Positions 7,212-10,371 of a stretch of DNA of 10,371 bases are shown one piece after another. The stretch's first letter is position 1, and every line of letters starts with the position of its first letter. Source of the stretch: Treponema sp. (lineage in GTDB: Bacteria > Spirochaetota > Spirochaetia > Treponematales > Treponemataceae); the NCBI GenBank assembly GCA_003447785.1, contig DLYJ01000151.1, positions 234 through 10,604 on the forward strand, written 5' to 3'. The notes below the pieces were generated by a model. It had not been told where the DNA came from, did not search any database, and worked only from the letters and a program-made list of their open reading frames with translations. The position numbers were made by a program, and so were the translations under genes.

Positions 7212-8867
7212 CTAAAAAATTACCGTAACGCCTGCCGTGATTTTAAGGTATTCTGCCTTTTCAAAGAGAAGTGTGCTTACACCTGCATTGAACATGAACG
7301 ATGCTTCAAAGGGCTTGATGTGAAGATCGAGCCCTGCTTCCACGGCACGCGTCCAGTCGTTTTTATCGCGCAAATCATTTATCCGCCTGCTGTTTCCAAA
7401 GGATGAATTAAGTGCTCCCCACAATCCTGCAGAAACCGCCTGTGTGTTCAACTGGAGGGCAAGTCCGTTTTTCCATACAAAGTCCGAGCCTTCGTTGTCT
7501 GTTCCCGCAGTTGAATACCATACGGCTTCGCTTGAAAAACCTGTGTAAATGATTCCGGCATCCCAGCCTAAAAGACCGCCGATGGATAAACCGTTTCCAG
7601 TGTCAGCTCCGTAGGGCTCCCAGGTACCGGCTCCGGTTCTGCCGGCTCTGAGCGTAAAGCCAAAGTCCAAATCTCCTGAAGACATCCTGTTGCGGAAAGC
7701 AAATTTAGCCGCTCCCGTGATAAGTCCCGGAGTTTTTGGATAAGCCAGGAGGAGGGCGCCTTTAAATGAAAGCTCCAGGAATTCCAGGGGACAGTACAAA
7801 AGGCCGAGGCTCAGCGGGCTTGCGTAGAAAGTTCCTTCGCTGTCTTCACGGTAGAGTGGAACCGTGCCGTCGATGTCTGCCAGAACAGCCCCGCCTGAAA
7901 TCTCGAGAATACAGGTTGATTCGGGAAGGCGGAATGCCTGTGGAAGGCTTCCAATTCCGCTGCCGCCTGGGGTAAGTGTAACTGACGGGAGTTTTATTGT
8001 GCTGTCGATGGTAAATGTCTGTTCAAGATGCCTGTCTCCGCTGTCTACGCTTACCGTGTAAACTCCGTCGCCGCAGATAAGGCCCCTGCTGTCCCGGCCG
8101 TCCCAGGTTACGCTCTGATTCCATGTGGTAAATTCAGCAAGTTCAAAACTGCCCACTGTGTTTGACATCCGGTCCTGAATTGTAACGGTTGCAGTTCCTC
8201 GGTTTGTTGCGTAAAAAGTGAATTTGATTCTGCCGCCCGTACCCTTTAAGGACGGGTTAAAAGCTGAGCGGGAGGTCTTGAGGTTTAAAATATTAAATGG
8301 AGCTTCTTCAAGTTTAAAACTTACTACCTGATATGTATGACGGAATACATAAATTGTCTGCTTTTCTTCCTTGTAGCCGAAGCGGCGGGCGCTTACCGTG
8401 TGCTCGCCTTCCTGGAGAAGGACCGTCTGGGATGATATGGTTGTTCCGTCCACAGAAATCTGGCAGTTTTCCGGTGTTGAATTAAAGGTTACATAGCCTT
8501 CATACTTTGTTAATTCAACATAAAAGGTTTCTTCCTGGCCACCCCTTACATTGATTATATAACGCTTAGGTTCGTAGCCCTGTTTTTCGAGGCGGAGGCT
8601 GTAGCGTCCTGCCGGCAGGTCATTGATGGTCAAATCGGTGTTTCCTTCAAACTGACCGTTGAGGAATACTGCCGCGTTGTTTACGTTTGAGCGGATTGTG
8701 ATTTTAGTCTTGTTGTTTTTTATGATTTGAATTTTTTCCGACTGTAAAATCTGGGGTTCACCTTCAGTATCAAGGTTTGCGGCAGGCATTGAATTCTGAG
8801 CCGCGTCTGTCTGTGCAAAAAGCCCTGCAGAGGCAATCATTAAAAAAACAATAAGATACTTTTTCAT
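7212..8867 (-). CDS. Exported protein with two PEGA domains, a FlgD-Ig-like domain and a C-terminal beta-barrel
   Basis: The 551-residue protein has a signal peptide (MKKYLIVFLMIASAGLFA, cleavage near residue 18 or 19). Two PEGA domains follow, at about 57-119 and 122-187; each has the pattern of a sugar- or surface-binding beta fold with a small VxVDG-type turn (AVFLNGQ at 66-72, ISVDGT at 137-142), then LPAGRYSLRL or LQEGEHTVSA, then a GY step. Residues about 205-288 resemble the FlgD Ig-like fold, with VTWDGRDSRG and then GDGVYTVSV. Residues about 320-551 are rich in alternating beta strands and Gly/aromatic residues and end in KITAGVTVIF, an outer-membrane barrel signature. I infer an outer-membrane protein exposing or suspending PEGA and Ig domains, perhaps on the periplasmic side for cell-wall contact. 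The start lies 15 bases after radC; the only AGGA is 19 bases upstream, at the radC stop. Specific function is not known. Confidence 0.9.
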   Translation of the reverse strand: MKKYLIVFLMIASAGLFAQTDAAQNSMPAANLDTEGEPQILQSEKIQIIKNNKTKITIRSNVNNAAVFLNGQFEGNTDLTINDLPAGRYSLRLEKQGYEPKRYIINVRGGQEETFYVELTKYEGYVTFNSTPENCQISVDGTTISSQTVLLQEGEHTVSARRFGYKEEKQTIYVFRHTYQVVSFKLEEAPFNILNLKTSRSAFNPSLKGTGGRIKFTFYATNRGTATVTIQDRMSNTVGSFELAEFTTWNQSVTWDGRDSRGLICGDGVYTVSVDSGDRHLEQTFTIDSTIKLPSVTLTPGGSGIGSLPQAFRLPESTCILEISGGAVLADIDGTVPLYREDSEGTFYASPLSLGLLYCPLEFLELSFKGALLLAYPKTPGLITGAAKFAFRNRMSSGDLDFGFTLRAGRTGAGTWEPYGADTGNGLSIGGLLGWDAGIIYTGFSSEAVWYSTAGTDNEGSDFVWKNGLALQLNTQAVSAGLWGALNSSFGNSRRINDLRDKNDWTRAVEAGLDLHIKPFEASFMFNAGVSTLLFEKAEYLKITAGVTVIF

Positions 8868-8882
8868 GAAGTGTATTTTACT

Positions 8883-9545
8883 TCATTCCTGACCAGTCGG
8901 CAACATTGAGTGCTCCAGAAAACTGAAATAGCCGTTTTTTGTTACAATCAGATGATCCAGAAGCGCAAGCCCGAGAACCTGTGATGCCTTTGCCAGGCGG
9001 TTTGTTGTCTGAATGTCCTGGTCAGACGGCTCGGCGTGACCGCCCGGATGGTTGTGGCATAAAATAATTCCAGAGGCCCTGTCCTTAATCGGCTGGCTGA
9101 ATATGTCGGCGGGCTTGATAATCGCCATGTTTCCGGCGCCAACGCAGATAACCTGGATGTTGATTATTTCCCGGCCGCCGTTGACTGTGATGCAGACAAA
9201 GTGCTCGGATGGCTGCATCGCATAATGCTTGATAAACGGAATTACATCAATGGGTTTGTTTACAACCGCCTGAGGATTTCTGTTGTGGCGGCGGCCAAGT
9301 TCAAGGGCGGCTGCAACTGCAAGAGCCCGGCTTGAACCCACACCGTCAATCTGGCACATTTTTTCTACCCACTCATCCGGGTTTGAGTGGAGGATGGTTT
9401 TTAAGATTTTATCTGACATCACTTCCACGGGCATCTGCCGGGTCCCGGTGCCTAAAATGAGCATAATAAGTTCCCTGTCGTCCGGGTAGGAAAGCCCGTT
9501 TTTAAGTACAAGGGATCGTATATCAATTGGTTTTTCTTTCATCAT
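8883..9545 (-). CDS. radC: RadC family protein (JAB/MPN domain)
   Basis: The 220-residue protein has the family's usual length and layout. The N-terminal part (about 7-90) is a helical UPF0758 region with a helix-hairpin-helix-like IDGVGSSRALAVAAALELG (66-84). The C-terminal part (about 98-218) is a JAB/MPN+ metalloprotease-like fold. The JAMM signature is intact: Glu114 in SEHFVCI, then His164 and His166 in CHNHPGG, Ser174 and Asp177 in EPSDQD, a likely zinc site. Despite the name, a direct DNA-repair role for RadC is doubtful; the biochemical activity of the family is unsettled. Two ATG codons sit in tandem at the start; the first (9545) is chosen because AGGA lies 11 bases upstream. It is the first gene of the minus-strand run and diverges from the lipoprotein gene across 115 bases. 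Confidence 0.95.
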   Translation of the reverse strand: MMKEKPIDIRSLVLKNGLSYPDDRELIMLILGTGTRQMPVEVMSDKILKTILHSNPDEWVEKMCQIDGVGSSRALAVAAALELGRRHNRNPQAVVNKPIDVIPFIKHYAMQPSEHFVCITVNGGREIINIQVICVGAGNMAIIKPADIFSQPIKDRASGIILCHNHPGGHAEPSDQDIQTTNRLAKASQVLGLALLDHLIVTKNGYFSFLEHSMLPTGQE

Positions 9546-9562
9546 TATATATATTGTCCTGA

Positions 9563-9590
9563 TTGTTTAAAAAGCCCTCCGGGATAAAAT
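9563..9590 (+). promoter_or_regulatory. Candidate promoter of the glucosaminidase lipoprotein gene
   Basis: TTGTTT (9563-9568) and TAAAAT (9585-9590; 5 of 6 matches to TATAAT) are separated by 16 bases. Transcription would start near 9597, giving a leader of about 64 bases. The -10 lies inside a 16-base sequence identical to that at the predicted efp -10, which modestly supports the call. The -35 match is weak. Confidence 0.4.
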
Positions 9591-9597
9591 AAATAAA

Positions 9598-9606
9598 TGT
9601 TATAAA
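9598..9606 (+). promoter_or_regulatory. Alternative extended -10 promoter for the lipoprotein gene
   Basis: TGTTATAAA fits the extended -10 pattern TGnTATAAT with one mismatch. It needs no -35 box and would start transcription near 9613, about 48 bases before the ATG. It competes with the candidate at 9563-9590. The opposite strand here (TTTATAACA) could equally serve radC, so direction is uncertain. Confidence 0.3.
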
Positions 9607-9660
9607 CTGAATTCAGGATGACGCTAAGAAATCAGGCCTGTTTTTACGATAATTGAATTA

Positions 9661-10314
9661 ATGAAAACCTGTAAAAATTCAATTCCGTCATATTCAATTT
9701 TTTGTGTTTTAAGCATTTTGTTCCTGCTGAACCTGTCTTCCTGCGTGACAGTCCGCATTGAAAACATCGAAACCATTGAAGAAAAAAAAGAAGGGGGGCT
9801 ACGGAAAGTCTGTTCCCGCAATCTGACAGATGAAGGAGTCAAAAAACAGAGCGAACTTGTACAGTTCTTCCTGTCAGAAAATCCTGAAGTTTCAATCGAT
9901 AAAATCAACCGTCTTGCAGGTTTTTACATCGAAGAAGCATCTTCCGAAGGAATCAACAGTGACTGTGCATTTGTGCAGATGTGTCTTGAAACGGGCTTTT
10001 TGTCATTCGGTAACCTTGTAACAATGGGAATGAATAATTTCTGCGGGCTTGGTGCGATGGACGCACAGCATCCGGGAGAGTGTTTTGCGACAGAACAACT
10101 TGGCGTAAGGGCACATGTTCAGCATCTGCACGCATACGCCACCGACAGTTCCGTCAAATTGAATAAAGAACTCGTTGACCCGCGCTACAGCTGGGTCCAC
10201 AAGGCCAAATCTGCAAGAAACGTTCAGGAGCTTGCGGGGCAGTGGGCGATGGATGCGGCATATGGGGACAAGCTTGATGCGCTTTTGACACGCCTGGACG
10301 ATTTTACTTTATAG
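9661..10314 (+). CDS. Lipoprotein with a glucosaminidase-type peptidoglycan hydrolase domain
   Basis: The 217-residue protein has a hydrophobic signal (about 11-25) ending in the lipobox LSSC, so Cys28 should be lipidated and the protein anchored in a membrane facing the periplasm or surface. A short charged linker (35-60) leads into a glucosaminidase-like domain (about 65-212). CAFVQMCLETGFLSFG (102-117) contains the expected catalytic Glu110; NNFCGLGAMD (125-134), LGVRAHVQHLHAYA (147-160) and GQWAMDAAYGDKL (193-205) follow the usual order in this lysozyme-like fold. The likely job is cleaving glycan strands during wall growth or division. The mature protein carries five cysteines besides Cys28 (51, 102, 108, 128, 141), which could form disulfides. 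The ATG at 9661 has no clear Shine-Dalgarno, and no other in-frame start nearby is better. It faces away from radC and has no terminator visible after it. Confidence 0.92.
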   Translation: MKTCKNSIPSYSIFCVLSILFLLNLSSCVTVRIENIETIEEKKEGGLRKVCSRNLTDEGVKKQSELVQFFLSENPEVSIDKINRLAGFYIEEASSEGINSDCAFVQMCLETGFLSFGNLVTMGMNNFCGLGAMDAQHPGECFATEQLGVRAHVQHLHAYATDSSVKLNKELVDPRYSWVHKAKSARNVQELAGQWAMDAAYGDKLDALLTRLDDFTL

Positions 10315-10317
10315 GTC

Positions 10318-10347
10318 AAATGCCGGGGGGCCTTAAAAAAATGCCGG
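10318..10347. repeat. Nine-base direct repeat after the lipoprotein gene
   Basis: AAATGCCGG occurs at 10318-10326 and 10339-10347, 21 bases apart start to start, on either side of a G-run and an A-run. Each copy contains an ATG in the same frame. It may be a small duplication; no function is evident. Confidence 0.4.
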
Positions 10348-10371
10348 TAATATGTACACTTCCAGGAAAGC
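10341..10371 (+). CDS. Possible start of the next plus-strand gene (partial)
   Basis: An ATG at 10341 opens a frame (MPVICTLPGK) that runs off the window. A G-run lies about 9-10 bases upstream and could serve as a ribosome-binding site. An in-frame ATG also exists at 10320. Only ten codons are visible, so the product cannot be recognised and the call is weak. If real, it would follow the lipoprotein gene by 26 bases and be cotranscribed with it. Confidence 0.25.
   Translation, partial: MPVICTLPGK

Noticed and set aside
9574-9584. GGAGGG on the minus strand upstream of radC as a ribosome-binding site for a small leader peptide.
   Set aside because: No start codon follows at a usable distance before the radC AGGA site.
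9630-9645. Palindrome CAGGCCTG followed by TTTTT on the plus strand as a terminator.
   Set aside because: The eight-base palindrome leaves no room for a loop and cannot form a useful hairpin. It also lies upstream of the lipoprotein gene, where a terminator would make little sense.
9624-9908. Minus-strand open frame of 94 codons opposite the start of the lipoprotein gene.
   Set aside because: The plus strand encodes a clear signal, lipobox and glucosaminidase domain. The minus-strand product has low-complexity Ser/Arg content typical of a shadow frame.

Overview
The window reads as chromosome of a spirochete, most likely a gut- or rumen-type Treponema. This is inferred from gene content and protein style: a long-form PPi-dependent phosphofructokinase of about 550 residues, PEGA-repeat and lipase proteins ending in outer-membrane beta-barrel signatures, a diderm-type lipoprotein, and a spirochete-like single-PDZ HtrA. 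GC content looks moderate. I see no tRNA, rRNA, CRISPR array, insertion sequence or phage gene. It looks like core chromosome rather than a mobile island, and no gene-free stretch exceeds 300 bases.

Layout. At the left edge (1-33) is what may be the last codons of a plus-strand outer-membrane protein. A strong hairpin plus T-tract at 64-97 ends the minus-strand block. Seven genes then lie head to tail on the minus strand. In transcription order, right to left, they are radC (9545-8883), a PEGA/FlgD-Ig/beta-barrel surface protein (8867-7212), pfp (7125-5464), htrA (5444-4158), a secreted class-3 lipase with a C-terminal barrel (4154-2007), earP (1994-843) and efp (705-136). Gaps are 15, 86, 19, 3, 12 and 137 bases. 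pfp-htrA-lipase-earP therefore looks like one transcription unit, radC-PEGA another (possibly joined to it), and efp has a convincing promoter of its own. Divergently from radC, on the plus strand, lies a lipoprotein with a glucosaminidase-type peptidoglycan hydrolase domain (9661-10314). The start of a further plus-strand gene may lie at the right edge.

How the genes work together. The clearest functional pair is efp and earP. The EF-P carries arginine 32 at the tip of its domain-I loop, where E. coli has the modified lysine 34. The adjacent gene encodes EarP, the dTDP-rhamnose-dependent glycosyltransferase that modifies exactly that arginine in Pseudomonas and Neisseria. The window thus encodes a translation factor and its dedicated modifier. 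The other genes mostly concern the envelope (protease, lipase, PEGA barrel protein, peptidoglycan hydrolase), plus glycolysis (PFP) and a RadC JAB-domain protein.

Most worth a second look: the arginine-type EF-P/EarP pair in a spirochete; the class-3 lipase fused to a small outer-membrane barrel; the PEGA-PEGA-FlgD-Ig-barrel architecture; and an identical 16-base sequence at the predicted -10 regions of efp and the lipoprotein gene. I found no clearly new defence or mobile system.
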